DNA from: Aselliscus stoliczkanus
Taxonomy: Eukaryota > Chordata > Mammalia > Chiroptera > Hipposideridae
DNA: 64,000 nucleotides
Assembly: GCA_033961575.1 (NCBI GenBank)
Contig: CM066735.1
Coordinates: forward strand, 31,019,501-31,083,500
Direction: 5' to 3'
In this document: one piece after another, positions 13,001-26,979 of the stretch
How the letters are laid out: every line of letters starts with the position of its first letter
How positions within the stretch are numbered: the stretch's first letter is position 1
Notes under the pieces: generated by a model
The model's input: the letters and a program-made list of their open reading frames with translations, nothing else
What the model was told of the DNA's origin: nothing
The model's database searches: none
Position numbers and translations under genes: made by a program

Positions 13001-16000
13001 TCCACTCCCCACACTGTACTCTGCATCCTGTGACTGCATATATATTAAATTATAGTACACATACAATATTATTTAACGGCAGCTTCGGATGTACAGTGCA
13101 GTGGTCAGGCCTCTACAGCGTCCATGAAGTGGTCTCCCTAACAAAACGTGTCCATCTGACACCCTAAAAAATATTTACAACATTATGGATTATATTCCCC
13201 AAACTTTCATATCCCTGCAGTAATATTGTAGTTACCAGTTTATGTTGCCACGTCCCTTCCCCTCTTCCTCATGCTCACCCCCCTCCCATCTAGCAACCAT
13301 CAGTTTTTCCTCTATGTGTCTGAGACTATTTCTGTTTACATTGCTCGTTTATTCATTTCTTTAGATTCCACATATAAGTGAGATCATATGGTATTTGTCT
13401 TTCTCTGACTGACTTATTTCACTTAGCATAGTGTTCTCTGGGTCCATCCATATTGTTGCAAAGGGTAAGATTTCATTCTTTATAGCTGAGTAATATTCCA
13501 TTGTGTAAATGTACCACAGTTTCTTAATCCAGTCATCTACTGATGGGCATTTCGGTTGTTTCCAAGCCTTGTCTATTGTAAATAGCGCTGCAATGAACAT
13601 AGGGGTGTGTATAGTTTTTTGAATTAGCATCTTGGGCTTCTCTGAATAGAAACCTAAGAGTGGAATTGCTGGGTCATACAACAGTTCCATTTCCAGTTTT
13701 TTGAGATACCTCCATACTGATTTCCATAGTGGCTGCACCAATTTGCAGTCCCACCAACAGTGCACCAGGGTTCCCTTTTCTCCACAGCGTTGCCAGCACT
13801 TGTTATTGGTTGATTTATTGATGATAGCCATTCTGAAGGGACTGAGGTGGTAGCTCATTGTGGCTTTTATTTGCATTTCTCTAATGATTAGTGAGGTTGA
13901 ACATTTTTTCATATGCCTGTTGGCCATCTGTATGCCCCCTTTAGAGAAATTTGTCTCTTCATATTCTCTGGCCATTTGTTAATTGGGTTGTTTGTTGTTT
14001 TGGTGTTGAGTTGCATGAGTGTTTTATAAATTTTGGATATTAACCCCTCATCAGATATATCGTTAGCAAATATCTTCTCCTATTCAGTGCGCTGCCTTTT
14101 TGTTTTATTGGTGATTTCCTTTGCTGAGAAAAACCTGTAAGTTTGATGTAATCCCATATGTTTTTTTTTCTTTCACTTCCCTTACCTGCGGGTATTTATC
14201 CGTAAAAATATTGCTCAGGGTAATGTCTGCAAATTTACTGCCTATATTTTCTTCTAGAAGTTTTATGATTTCAGATCTTATATTTAAGTCTTTAATCCAT
14301 TTTGAATTTATTCTTGTATATGGAGTAAGGAGGTGGTCCATTTTCATTTTTTTTCTTATTGTGTCAGTCCAATATTCCCAGCACCATTTATTAAATAGAA
14401 TATCTTTACCCCAATGTAAATTCTTGCTTCTGTTGTATATTAACTGACCGTATATGAAAGGATTTATTCCTGGGCTCTCGATTCTGTTCCATTGATCTGT
14501 GTGCCTGTTTTTATGCCAGTACCATACTGTTTTGATTACTGTAGACTTACAGTATGATTTGATGTCGGGTGGCGTGATATCCCCGACAGTGTTCTTACTT
14601 CTCAGGGTTGCCATGGCTATTCGGGGTCTTTTATGGTTCCATATAAATTTTAGGATTGTATTTTCTATTTCTGTGAAAAATGCCCTTGGTAGTTTGATAG
14701 GAATTGCATGGAATCTATATATTGCTTTAGGCAGTGTGAACATCTTAACTATAGTAATTCCCCCTATCCTTGAGCATGTAGGTGTTTCCATTCATTTGTA
14801 TCTTCTTTAATTTCTTTCTTCAGTGTCTTACAATTTTCTGAGTACAGGTCTTTTACTTCTTAGGTTAAATTTATTCCTAAGTATTTTATAGTTATTGAAG
14901 CAACCATAAATGGGGTTGTTTTCTTAATTTCTCCTTCTAATAGTTTGTTATTGGTGTATACAAATGCAACTGATTTCTGAATATTGATTTTGTATCCTGC
15001 TACCTTACTAAATTCATTTATAAGTTCCAGTAGATTTTTGGTGGAGTCTTTGGGGTTCTCTATGTTTAGTGTCATGTCATCTGCATATAATGACAATTTT
15101 ATTTCCTCCTTACCAATTTAGATGCCCTTTATTTCATTTTCTTGTCTGATTTCTGTAGCTTAGACTTCCAGAACTATGTTGAATAGAAGTGGAGAAAGTG
15201 GACAGCCTTGTCTTGTTCCTCATCTTAAGGGGAATGGTTTTAGGTTTTTCCCATTGAGTATGATGTTAGCCATGGGTTTATTATATATGGCCTTTATTAT
15301 TTTGAGATATGATCCCTCTATTCTCACTTTGCTAACAGTTTTTATCATAAATGGCTGCTGGATTTTTGAACTGCTTTTTCTGCATCTCTTGATATGACCA
15401 TATCATTTTTATTTTTCATTTTATTGATGTGGTGTATAACATTAATTGATTTGTGGAAATTGAACCAGCCTTGCATACTAGGAATGAATCCCACTTGATC
15501 ATGATGTATGATCTTCTTAATATATTGCTGAATTATGTTTGCTAATATTTTGTTGAGGATTTTTGCATCTATGTTCAGGGATATCAGCCTATAGTTTTCT
15601 TTTTTTGTAATGTCTTTGTCTGATTTTGGGATCAGGGTGATAGTGGCCTCATAGGAAAAGTTTGGGAGCCTTCCCTCCTTCTAGGTTTTTGGAATAGTTT
15701 GAGTAGAATAAGTGATATTTCTTTTTTGAATGTTTGGTAAAATTCACTTGTGAAGCCATTTGGTACAGGGCTTTTGTTTGTTGCAAGCTTGTTGATTACT
15801 GATTCAATTTCCTTGGTAGAAATCAGTCTATTCAGATTTTCCATTTCTTACTTGAGTTAGCTTTGGAAGGTTGTATTCTAGAAAATTTTCCATTTCTTCC
15901 AGATTTTCAAATTTTTGGCATACAGTTGTTCATAGTATTTTCTTTTAATTGTTTTGTATTTCTGTGGTGTCTGTTGTCACTTCTCCTCTTTCATTCTTGA

Positions 16001-18815
16001 TTTTACTAATTTGAGTCTGCTCTCAAATAGTTTTTTTTTTTTTTTTTTTTAATGAGTCTGGCTAGAGGTTTGTCAATTTTGTTTATTTTCTCAAAAAAAC
16101 AGCTCTTGGTTTCATAGATTTTTTGTATTGTTTTCCTGGTCTCTATTTTATTAATTTCCACTCTGGTCTTTATTATCTTTTTCCTTGTACTCCCTTTGGG
16201 CTTATTTTGCTGTTATTTTTCCAGTTCCCTGTGGTGTAAAGATAACCTGTTGAGTTGAGATTTTTCTTGCTTCTTCAGATAGGCCTGCACTGCTATGAAC
16301 TTCCCTGTTAGCGCTGCTTTCGCTGCATCCCAAAGATTTTGGGTCGTGTTGTTTTCGTTTGTTCGAGGTGTCTTTTGATTTATCTCCTTGATCTCATTCT
16401 TGACCCACTCGCTATTTAGTAGCATGTTATTCACCCTCCATGTATTTGTGTGCTTTTCAGGTTTCTTCTTATAATTGATTTCTACTTTCATAGCATCGTG
16501 GTCGGAGAAAACACTAGATATGATTTCAGTTTTCTTAAATTTATTAAGATTTGTTTTGTGGCCTAACATGTGGTCTATCTTGGCAAATATTTCATGTGTA
16601 CTTGAGAAGAATGTATATTCTGTAACTTTGGGGTGAAATGCTCTGAAAATATCAATTAAATCCAGCTGGCCTAATGTGTCAATTAAGGCCACTGTTTCCG
16701 TCTCGATTTTCTGTCTGGTGGATCTGTCCATTGGTGACAACGGGGTATTGAAGTCCCCTACTACAATAATGCTACTGTTGATCTCTGTCTTTATGTCTGT
16801 GAATATCTGTTTTACATATTTAGGAGTGCCTATGTTAGGTGCATGATGTTTACTAGGGTTATGTCCTCTTGTTGGATTGATCCCTTTATTATTATGTATG
16901 CCCTTCTTTGTCTTGTATTGCAGTCTTCATTTTAAAGTCTATTTTGTCTGAAATAGGTATTGCTACTCCAGCTTTTTTCTCATTCCATTTGCATGAAATA
17001 TTTTACCTCATTCCTTTACTTTCAGCCTGTATGTGTCTTTTGATCTGAGTTGAGTCTCTTGTATACAGTATATGCAAGGGTCTTGCTTTCTTATCCATTC
17101 AGCCACCCTATGTCTTTTGAATGAAGCCTTTAATCCACTTACATTTAAAGTGATTATTGATAGGTGCGTAGTTATTGCTGTTTTGTTATTTGTGTTTCTG
17201 GTCTTCATTAGTTAGATTGTTTTTCTCTTTCTTCTGCTTAAAGAAGCCCTTTTAACATTTCCTGCAATGCTGGCTTGGTGGTGATGAATTCCTTTAGCTT
17301 ATTCTTTTCTGAAAGTTCTTTATCTCTCCTTCAATTTTCAATGATAGCCTTGCTGGATAAAACAATCTCGGTTGTAGGCCTTTGTTTTTTATCACTTTGA
17401 AAACCTGCCACTCCCCTCTGGCCTGCAGAGTTTCTGTAGAAAAGTCAGATATATTCTTATGAGGGTGCCCCTGTAAGTAACTTGCTGTCTGTCCCTTGCT
17501 ACTTTTAGGATTCTGTCTTTGTCTTTAAACCTTGCCATTTTCCCTATAGTGTGTCTTGGTGTGGGCCTGTGTGGGTTAATCTTGGTTGGAACTCTCTGCA
17601 CTTCCTGGGCTTGTATGTTGATTTCTTTTGCCAGATTAAGGTAGTTTTCAGTCATTATTACTTCAAATATGTTCTCTATCCCTTGCTGCCTCTCTTCTCC
17701 TTCTGGTATTCCTATGATGAGATGTTATCGCCCTGCTCTCTTAAATTATTTTCAATGATTTTTATTCATTTTCTTTTTGTTGTTCTGCTTGGGTGATCTC
17801 TGCTATCTTGTCTTCTAAGTCGCTGATTTGATTCTCTGCTTCATCCAGTCTGCTGGTAATTCCTTCGAGTTTGTTATTTATTTCAGTAATTGTATTCTTT
17901 AGTTCTAGCTGGTTGTTTTTCATGATTTCTCTATCCTTCTTTATATTATCACTAATTTCCTTAACCATTCTAATCATCAGTGTTCTAAACCACTGTCTCC
18001 GATAGGTTTGTTGCCTCTATTTCCCCTAGTTCCAGTGATTCTGGAGGTTTCTTTTATTCTTTTATTTGTGATGTGTCTCTTTGTTTCCTTCTTTTGGCTT
18101 ACTCTTTGTACTTGCTTTGATATATTTGGTAGATCCCCTAGGCTCTCAGTCTTTGCTGGGAGGGCTTGTGAGGTATGTGTCCTTTATATTTGAATTGTTC
18201 AGTGTCCCTATTATCCTGTGCATGTGTACCAGAGATGTTCTTTGTGTTGTGTGCCTTCTCCTGTTGAAGTTGAGTTTTGATTGCTTTTGTCTTGTTAGTA
18301 GGTGGGATTGACTCCCAGGCTTACTAGCTTTGAGGATTGGCTACGTCCACAGTATATGAGCTGCTGTGTGAGGGTTGACCCTCAGATGAGGCTTGGCCCC
18401 TATGGGCTCTTGTGCCTGTAGAGCTTTCCATTTGGGAGTGTCTATTGTAGGTCAAACCCAGTAATGCGCTGGGTTGGTTTAAAGTTGGCCTCTGGGTGAG
18501 ATGAGTCTTGTGCCTCTTTGGCTGGGCCCTGCTGCAGAGTGATTTTAGAGCAAAACAGATCAGCAAGCACAACCACAACAGCCACCAAAAGAAACCACGT
18601 ACTCTCTCGTAAAAACAACCAACAGTCAACACTCAACATGCACAGAAATATCAAAAATACAAAAAAAAGAAACATGACAAAATAATAACAGCAAAAAAAA
18701 ATAATAATAACTGCAGAAAAATGGAAAGAAGGAAGAAAAGTAGAGCAGGGAAAGAAAGAAGAAAAGAAGGGAGACAGAGAGGAGGAAAAAAGTCTAACAC
18801 ACCTATATATATATG

Positions 18816-18866
<51 letters not shown>

Positions 18867-21260
18867 AAAAATGCTAATAATGAAAAAGAAAAACAAAAAC
18901 AACCAAAACAAACAAAAAAACCCCAAAACACTCCCCAAAAAACAAAAAACACACCATAAAAAATACAAAACAGTGTCAGTTTTGGCTAAAAGTCCACCAA
19001 GCTATCTCCAGGTTGTACTCTGGTGTACAAAAACTCTGTCTTTTGTGGAGGCAGAGCTGGCTATCTGGCGCCCAGAGTGACCCTGGCAATGCAGTTCTAG
19101 ATGAGTGGGATGTTGTTTTTGTTGTTGGTAGTTTTTATAAAGTCAATGCTGTTTCTACTCTGCTGGGGGCTGTGAGGGGTGTGAGATTTCTGAGCTCCTA
19201 AAAGACCCCTGCTGGGGTCCTGCTTGTGACTCAGCAGCTGAAGTTGCCCTCCTGGGAGCCAAGCCTTGCAGGAAAGGTGGGGCGGGGTAGGCAGTCCCAC
19301 ACTCTGCAGCCTCTTCCCCAGCTGAGTTCCTCCACCTTCTGGGAGTAGGAGCACCTCTGTAATCTGACACTACTCCTCCATTCAGGGATCAGTTTAAGAC
19401 TCTGGCATGGTGGGGTCTTATTTATGAAGTTGTTTTTGCTTTCTGTTTGAGAAAGTCCCACCGCAGTTTTGAGCTGAGGCTTCTGCCTCAGAGGTCCTGC
19501 CGTGTTCTTGCTGCACTCTCGGTGGGACTGTGGGGCATAGGCAGTGAACCCACTGACTTGTTGCTGTAATACTCCCTGATCTGCTTCTTGGGGCTCCTTG
19601 TTTCTGCAGCCGGAGATGTGGGCTGCATCTCCGCGTGTCTCCCTTCCCTCTTGCCCCACTCGCCTGGTTTGCCTACCTTCAAGTAATTGTGCGAGTCTCT
19701 CAGGTGTTCTGTGTGATGAGCAGAGGTTTCTCTGATGAGTTATAGCTGTTCAATTTGTGGTAATTTCCAGGGGAGAGCTCAGGGAACCCTCTTCACTGCC
19801 GCCATTTCTATGACGTCTCCATTTCTATTCCAATTAGGAATTAGTTTCACTCCTAATAAAATATTTTTACTTGTGCCATTACAAATTACCTTCTTTACTT
19901 AGTTACCATCTCCATTTCTTGTTTTCTTTTTACTATTGTATTTTTATGCATGTCTTGTTAAATACCTCAGTTCATTAAATACCTGGGTTTAATAAATACC
20001 TAGATTCTTTGCAAAACAAATAGAATGTTTAGGCACACAAATATCTCTCATAAAATTGAAGTATCTTCACAATATGCTAGAGTATTTATTGTTGGGGTAT
20101 TTTACTGTTTTTAACTAATAGTTATGAGAACTATAACTTACAGGCACTTGCCTTGCTAAATTTTATATTGCTACAGCATGAAACAGCTTAACATTAAATG
20201 TAATATTCCATTTTTGATAAAGTATGTTATACAAAAATATAATTTATTAAGTGAATAACACTCTATATCCTGGATTAACCTTGATTACATATTTTGGGAT
20301 AAGAATAGAAAGCTTTATTCACTTCAGATAATTTCAATCTATTCTAAGCCATGGAAGCTTTATATAAGTAAGGCCACAGAATCTTTTTGTTTTTAAAGAT
20401 TTTATTGGGGAATTGGAAGAGGGGAACAGTGTTGGGGAATTGGGGGAGGGAGCCAGCCAAGTTTTTGTTCTTCAATCTTCGTTGTGGAGGGCGCCAGTCA
20501 CCATCGGCTTCTCTTCGGCAGCTCATGGCCTGTACGCCCAAGGTGGCCTCTATGCTCAAGGTGCTGTGTTCAATCTTAGTTGCATGTAGGCGTAGCCGCC
20601 ATCCCATGTGGTAGTCAAATCAGCAGCCTTTTTGTTAAGAGCACACGCGCTATCCTCTGAGCAATCTGGGTGTTAGCTCAGACTCAAGGTGCCGAGTTCA
20701 ATCTTTATTTGCAGGTGGGCATAGCCCACCATTGAACAGGCCATCTTGTTGTTACACCAGCTGAGCCATCCTGCCACCTGTTGGCAGGTCAGCAACAACT
20801 CAGCTAGGGCGCAGCGTTCACTGGCCCATGTGGGAATCAAACCGGCGGCCCTGTTGCTTAGAGCATGCACTTTAAGCCAACTCTTAACCAACTGAGCCAT
20901 TCGGCCAGCCCAGGCCACAGAATCTTGCTTAAAAATAGGTGGTAAAGTTTAATGAAACTTGTTTATACATAAGTAGGCATATAGTAATGAATAATCATTG
21001 ATAATATGTCTTTAAAGTAATGATAATTGAATATATATTTTGTTTTGGGAATTGCACTAAAATTGCTCTTTTTACCTTTGTTGTTAAGATATGAAAAACA
21101 AATTTCTGTACCACCAAGAAGTTACACAGCTTACCTACTTTACTATCAAGCATGGCTATAGGTCTAAAGAAACATAATTTAATACCTTTGGTATATTTCT
21201 GAAAGTCTAACTGCAAAATAGAAATCCAAAAATAATTGTGTTCATTATTCATATATGTGC

Positions 21261-21322
<62 letters not shown>

Positions 21323-24300
21323 GAAATATTTAAATGTAAAATATTTCATAAGAACATCAAAGGTTTAATTCTGCTTGGGGTATTGAATCTTGGCACATCT
21401 TTAAGGAATTTTGGGTTCTCTACAAAACATACTGTGTAAATCCTTTGTCTTATACAGCTTGCTTTAGTCCTAAATAGCCCCAGTTTATTAACAGATCTGA
21501 GGCTTTGTCAGGGCTTAATCTATGCCTCTGGGAGCTTTTCAAATAATAGCATACATGTCAATTTTCTCCAGTCTGGTCTCTGGGAAAAATAATAGTGTGG
21601 AACATGTTTAGTGTTTAGGGACAGTTTAATGTGTGCTCACGAGCACGCCCTTCATGGCTAGGCACAGCTCCCTATTAGCTCCGTCACTCGTACATACTTA
21701 ATGGCTTTGAGCCTTAGTTTCCTCATTTGCAAAATGAGATGACAATGCATAAGGTTGGGGTTGTGAACTGAAAATAAATTGTGAAATTACTTAGTACTGT
21801 ACTATAACATATTGATTGAAGTCCAATCTCTGGAGAACATTTGTTCTATGTAGGTTATCAGATTTAAGTGGAATCTGAAAAAGCCTAACTCCTAGAAACA
21901 GAGAATAGATTAATGGTTGCCAGAGGATGGGGGTGGGATGAAATGGGGGGAGAGGTTGATCAAAGGGTACAAACTTCCTGGTATAAGATGAATAAGTTCT
22001 TGAGATCTTATTCAGAATGGTGATTGTAACCAACAATGCTGTATTGCATACTTCTGAGTTGCTAGAGTAGATCTTAAATGTTAACACACAGTAAATATGT
22101 GAGGTGATGGGTGTGTTAAGTAATATTATTATGGTAATCATTTTGGTGTGTGTGTATGTGTGTGTATGTCAAATCATCATGCTGTACACCTCAAACTTAT
22201 ACAATGTTGTATATCAATTATATCTCAATAAAACTGGAAGGAAAGAGAAAAAACTAAGGAGGTGCTAAAATCCACAAAAGATTTGGCTCTCAAGAAATCT
22301 GAACTTAAACAAATTTACCTAATACTAGGGAATGTTTGATTCTGTTTTGAGATAGACCTAATGATCAGTGTAATTAAATACAAGAACAACTACAACAATA
22401 ATAAAAGTAAGAGCAAACTTTTTTGGTTTTAATTTTTTTTTCCCTCATCTTTCATGAGGGGAGGGAGGTGCCTCTTTTCTGTACATAAATAAAGAAAATC
22501 CATTGTCCTCTGTCACCAGCATGTGAAGTGTCTGACTACTCTTACAGAAAAAATTTCCATGAGCTGTCATTGCTGTTGCCTTGGGGGTAAAGTCTGGGGC
22601 AAGGTGTAGGGGAACGTCTTATGTACTGTAAAATAGTTACCGAGGAGTCTGCTTACCCAGAACACATCAGGATAAAACTCATAAAGATGGATATTAAAAA
22701 CTCAACAGGTGTATATCAGGGTGATAGCAGTAGGTGGAAATATGATTACATTCTGTTTACAGCATTATATTCAAAGCAATCATTCTTTTCATTTGTTTTC
22801 AGATTCAAGTTAGGAGCTGTAGAAGAGAATGCTAAAAATGCGAGCATTTTCCTGGAGCAAAAGCAAGGGAGAGAAAGGCCTCTCACCGCTGATAAAGAAG
22901 CTCATGTTGTGGCTAACAAACTTAAAAAAGTTAAAAAATCCATTGAGAAACAAAAGACAATGTAAGTATTTACCAAAACAAATTCGTGGTTGAAAGGTTA
23001 AAGTACTTCACAAGTCCCAGTAGGAAACATATATTGAATGTGCTACAAAGAAGTTCTAGTTATTTCTTGGACTTGTTTGCAAATTGAGTCAATTTCAGTG
23101 GGAGAGTAGGATAGAGATAAGTGGCCATGATACTTATGTATTCCTTAGTTGCATAGATCAGTAGCATTTAGAGCTTGGGATTGGCAGGACCACCGCCTAT
23201 GAGTACAGGTAGACTATGTACCTGACGTAATCATTTCTCAAAATAAACACAGCTTGATACCTAGTGACTGAGTCTCAGTGAGTCCTCAGAAGGCTAAAAC
23301 AGAGTCTAACCATCTTGTCTTGGGTCACAGCATGGAGGTGTCACTGATATACCATCACAATCACATAAGTGACATAGAATGATCTGGAGAATGGGTTGAG
23401 ATGCCAATTTTATGCTTGGTAGAACTTTACTCCTCTTTCCTGTTCTTAATGTTTAATTCTGATAACTCTAGGTTCAAAATGTTTATTCTCTCTTTATTAT
23501 CCTATCTTAGTCACTGCTTAGTTTACATGCTTATCATGTCTTTTTTTTTTTTTTTACTTTAGAGCCTTAAGTTTCACCACACTCCAGTTTAGCTAACAAA
23601 CGGTCTTTCTAGCAGTCAAATTGATTAAATTATCCTTCACTCAATAGTCTTCCGGCTTGCTTGCTTAGGTGATGAAGTCTAAACTCCTTGGCTGTTGTTG
23701 GTATGATAACATGTTCTGGACTTTGCCCTATCTTTTCCAGTTTCACTTTCTGCCTCTCCCCTCTAACAATACTCAGCATTTATGGTTTTTCTTACATGAC
23801 TTGTTCTTCTGCCTCTATGCTTTTCCATTATATGACCCATCTGCCTTAAGTGCCTATCTTCCTGCTTGTCCCCAAAGCTTATACTCAAATTTTTTCTATC
23901 CTTTTTTCTGGGTCTTGCCCTAATTCCCCCAGTTAAATTCAGTACCATTTTTCCTGTGCCCTTGTTACACTCTCAGTATTTAGTAGCTCAATTATTATAA
24001 TGTATTGCTGTTGTTTTTATGTTTTTTTTTCTTAAATTATTGGGGTTTTTTTTGTTTTTTTTTACAACAGAGGCCATGTATTTTCTTCTTTTTATCTCCA
24101 GTGTTTAGTACATTGCTTGGCAGGTAATACTTGTTTCCTGACTGTTTTTGAATGAATGGTAGACACTTCCCTCAAAGCTGAAACAGCATCTAGAGCCTCT
24201 ATGATTCAGATTTCTCAAATGATTCTACAGCAAGCTGGAATGTGCTGCAGACCCTTCTGCTTATATTTCCTCTGCCTGTTGCACTGTTTGCATGAAAGCA

Positions 24301-26587
24301 ATGGGAAGTGAAAAGCCCTGACAAAGACAACATAGAAGGTGTAAGCCTTTTCAGTAACTGATCTTCTGATTAGGCAATTTATGTTCAGGGCACTAGGGAC
24401 CGCCATTTCAAGTTGAATGAGTTACCAACAATTCAAGCTATAAAGCTATAAAGAATGTTTTAGTATCTTGTTCAGCCCATCATACTGAGGGTGAGTGGGG
24501 CCCCTGACCTGGGCCCTGTGCTTTGGACAATACCACCCTGACCCTCCTCCATCTCTATCCAGTCCCATAAAATTCTGAGTCAGTGGAGATTCAGAGACAT
24601 GCCCATCTGGAGCCTGTTTTCACCCTTTTAAATTATAAGTTGTTGTGGAGCTATATCTAGTAAGATAGAATGATGGAATGTATTATTCAGTAGTTTTTAA
24701 CCTTGATTTAAAACTTATAGTTAGACAACGGTGTGTGGGCCTCCGTTAGTCACTGGCCCACGCTCTGCAAACTTTACAGCCAGACCTTTCCGTAGGCATT
24801 ACATTCTCCCCTGAGTTAAGGGTAATGTTAATTGGAGGTGAGAACACTTGATGGGATACAAGTGAGCTCATCCTCTCATATTTGGAGTTGTTTTACGTGC
24901 ACAGTTAAGAGGCAAACCGAAAAATCTAAGAAAGGAAAAGTGATCTGGGTATCTATAAAAGGCCGTTACACTGAGGAGTAACAGATGATACAGTTTGATG
25001 ATGCAGAGTCTAAACCAGGGTTAATGGAGCAGTTTCTTAGGTCAGATTCCCCAGTAGCACCCATGGAGATGGGGATATCTGTGGAAGTGATTCATTGAAG
25101 GGGTATGCTCATGAGAAACTGTGAAAAAGTGAAAGAAGCAAAAGAGGGAAGGAGAAGAGAATTAACAAGGATATGGGTTTTTCCAGAGTATGGGCTGATC
25201 CTGGTCCAACAGAGAATTGGGAAGCACCCGATTGTCCCAATTTGAGTCAAGGTGGCTAATTTTTGTATCTCCCATCAGTCAGTTACTGGCTGTGGGCCAC
25301 TTCTCCATTCCCAAGGATTTCCCAAGCATTTTGAGGAGGGTCTTGTCAGTTGGGGGCAATTCTCCAGAGCACCGTGTCCCAGATAGCGCTTAGCACCCAG
25401 GCTCACAGCTGTCCCACCCACCACAAGAAGAGAAGGAGGATGGCCTACGATTGGCACTGAGGAGCAAGGAGGACAGCCACCTTACCTAAAAGCCTAGTGT
25501 TACAAAGGCCTAGAAAGATAAAGGGATCATTTTAGTGAATGGCACCACTTTAGCAAGGGGAAGCAAGGTCATCTGTGGGGACTGGATTTGGCAAGAAGGC
25601 TCCTTATAGCAAGAAGGAAAAGTAACATTCAAAAGAAAATATGGGTATGTAGGGGATTTTTTGATAGGGACAGCAAGTTCCAGAGACCAATGAGAAAGTT
25701 CATTAGAGGAAGCAGATTGAGTCAGGATAGTACAGATATAAATAGGAGTGCGTGTTCTGCGTGATAAGCATTAGGGAAATCTTGTGCTTTCTGTAGTCGC
25801 CAAATTTGACTTCCTTATTTAAAATTTATTTTTATGAACAGTGATGAAAAAAGCCAGAAGAAGCCCAGAAAAATGGATCAAAGTTTTATACATGAAGCTG
25901 AATATAATAATCTACTCAGGATTCTAGAGAAGAACCTGGAAATCCCTCCGGAGTGCACATATGCTGATCAGAAAGCACTGGACACTGAGGTCAGCAGTTG
26001 CAGTCCAACAGTTCTCCAGGAAGTCCTCTCACTCATCAGCCATCACCTCTCAGAGATAGACAGCACCGAATGTAATTACGAAATGCAGTCTCTACCAGAA
26101 TAGACATCTCTGTGTGGGACCTCATGGCTACACGAAACTCTTGAGGGCTCTGCAGAACATGTGTAAAATGGACAGGATTAGGAATTATAGATTATTTCTT
26201 GCTTGTTAACAGTTCATCCCTTAGAGTACCTGTCCTTTCATTAGTTGTTTCTGTGATATTGGTTTTTGCAGCCTGAATTCTGGACTTCAGTCTTACATGC
26301 TTCATTTGAATATTTGGGTACCTGTGGTTAATATACTTTAAAGAATATGTGCAGAGTTTTTCAAAAACAGGCTTTCTATATTATAGTCCAAACATTCCAT
26401 CAAAAATGCATTTAAATATCTTCAAGTGGTGTGCCATTTTTTTCTTTAAAACTTTTTTTATATAAATTGATTCACCCTTAGGGTAGAGAAATTTGAAAAT
26501 ACAAATGAAGAACAGTAAAAGCAATGTTATCAGTCAGAAGTAGTTATTGCCCCTCTAGATGAACCTTTTATATCTTTTATTTGTGAC

Positions 26588-26680
<93 letters not shown>

Positions 26681-26919
26681 TATATGTATATATATATCTC
26701 CATTCTATTGTATACAGGTATACATTTTTGGGGGTATTACTTTTCTTTTTCTCCTTCTTAAAGTAGTGTTTATTTTTGTATATGTAACTCTGTACACAAG
26801 CGGACTTCCTCCTTAGGGCATAAATATTTTTAAGGCAATTTGTAAACAATTTACAATGAGTAGTAAGCATTAGTAAGCATTCCCAGACAATATTGGGTAA
26901 GGAATCTGCTCTTTTTTGG

Positions 26920-26979
<60 letters not shown>

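Larger units (their letters stand above)
12850..19830 (-). mobile_element. Near full-length L1 retrotransposon, minus strand, inactive
   Basis: Left end: a T-run then 'gtttttattagtttcaggta' (3'UTR antisense). Then, reading right to left on the minus strand, come the 5'UTR (~18310-19830), ORF1 (~17390-18010), ORF2 (~17210 to 13360) and the 3'UTR. The right end 'cactgccgccatttctatga' looks like an intact 5' end. At ~7 kb it is full-length in extent, but both ORFs are broken by stops and frameshifts. A (TA)n array (18805-18863) interrupts the 5'UTR A-rich block. I found no convincing target duplication. It is antisense to DDX60. Confidence 0.9.

Noticed and set aside
18651..19080. Open frames made of Ile-Tyr repeats
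   Set aside because: These are translations of the (TA)n microsatellite and its A-rich flanks.
22621..22802. In-frame upstream extension of exon 7 from ATG 22621
   Set aside because: A clear polypyrimidine tract and AG lie at 22790-22802, and the previous exon joins there in frame. The open stretch upstream is intronic chance.
24480..25450. GC-richer block suspected to be a gene fragment or LTR
   Set aside because: No splice-bounded open frame, no LTR ends or target duplication could be found.
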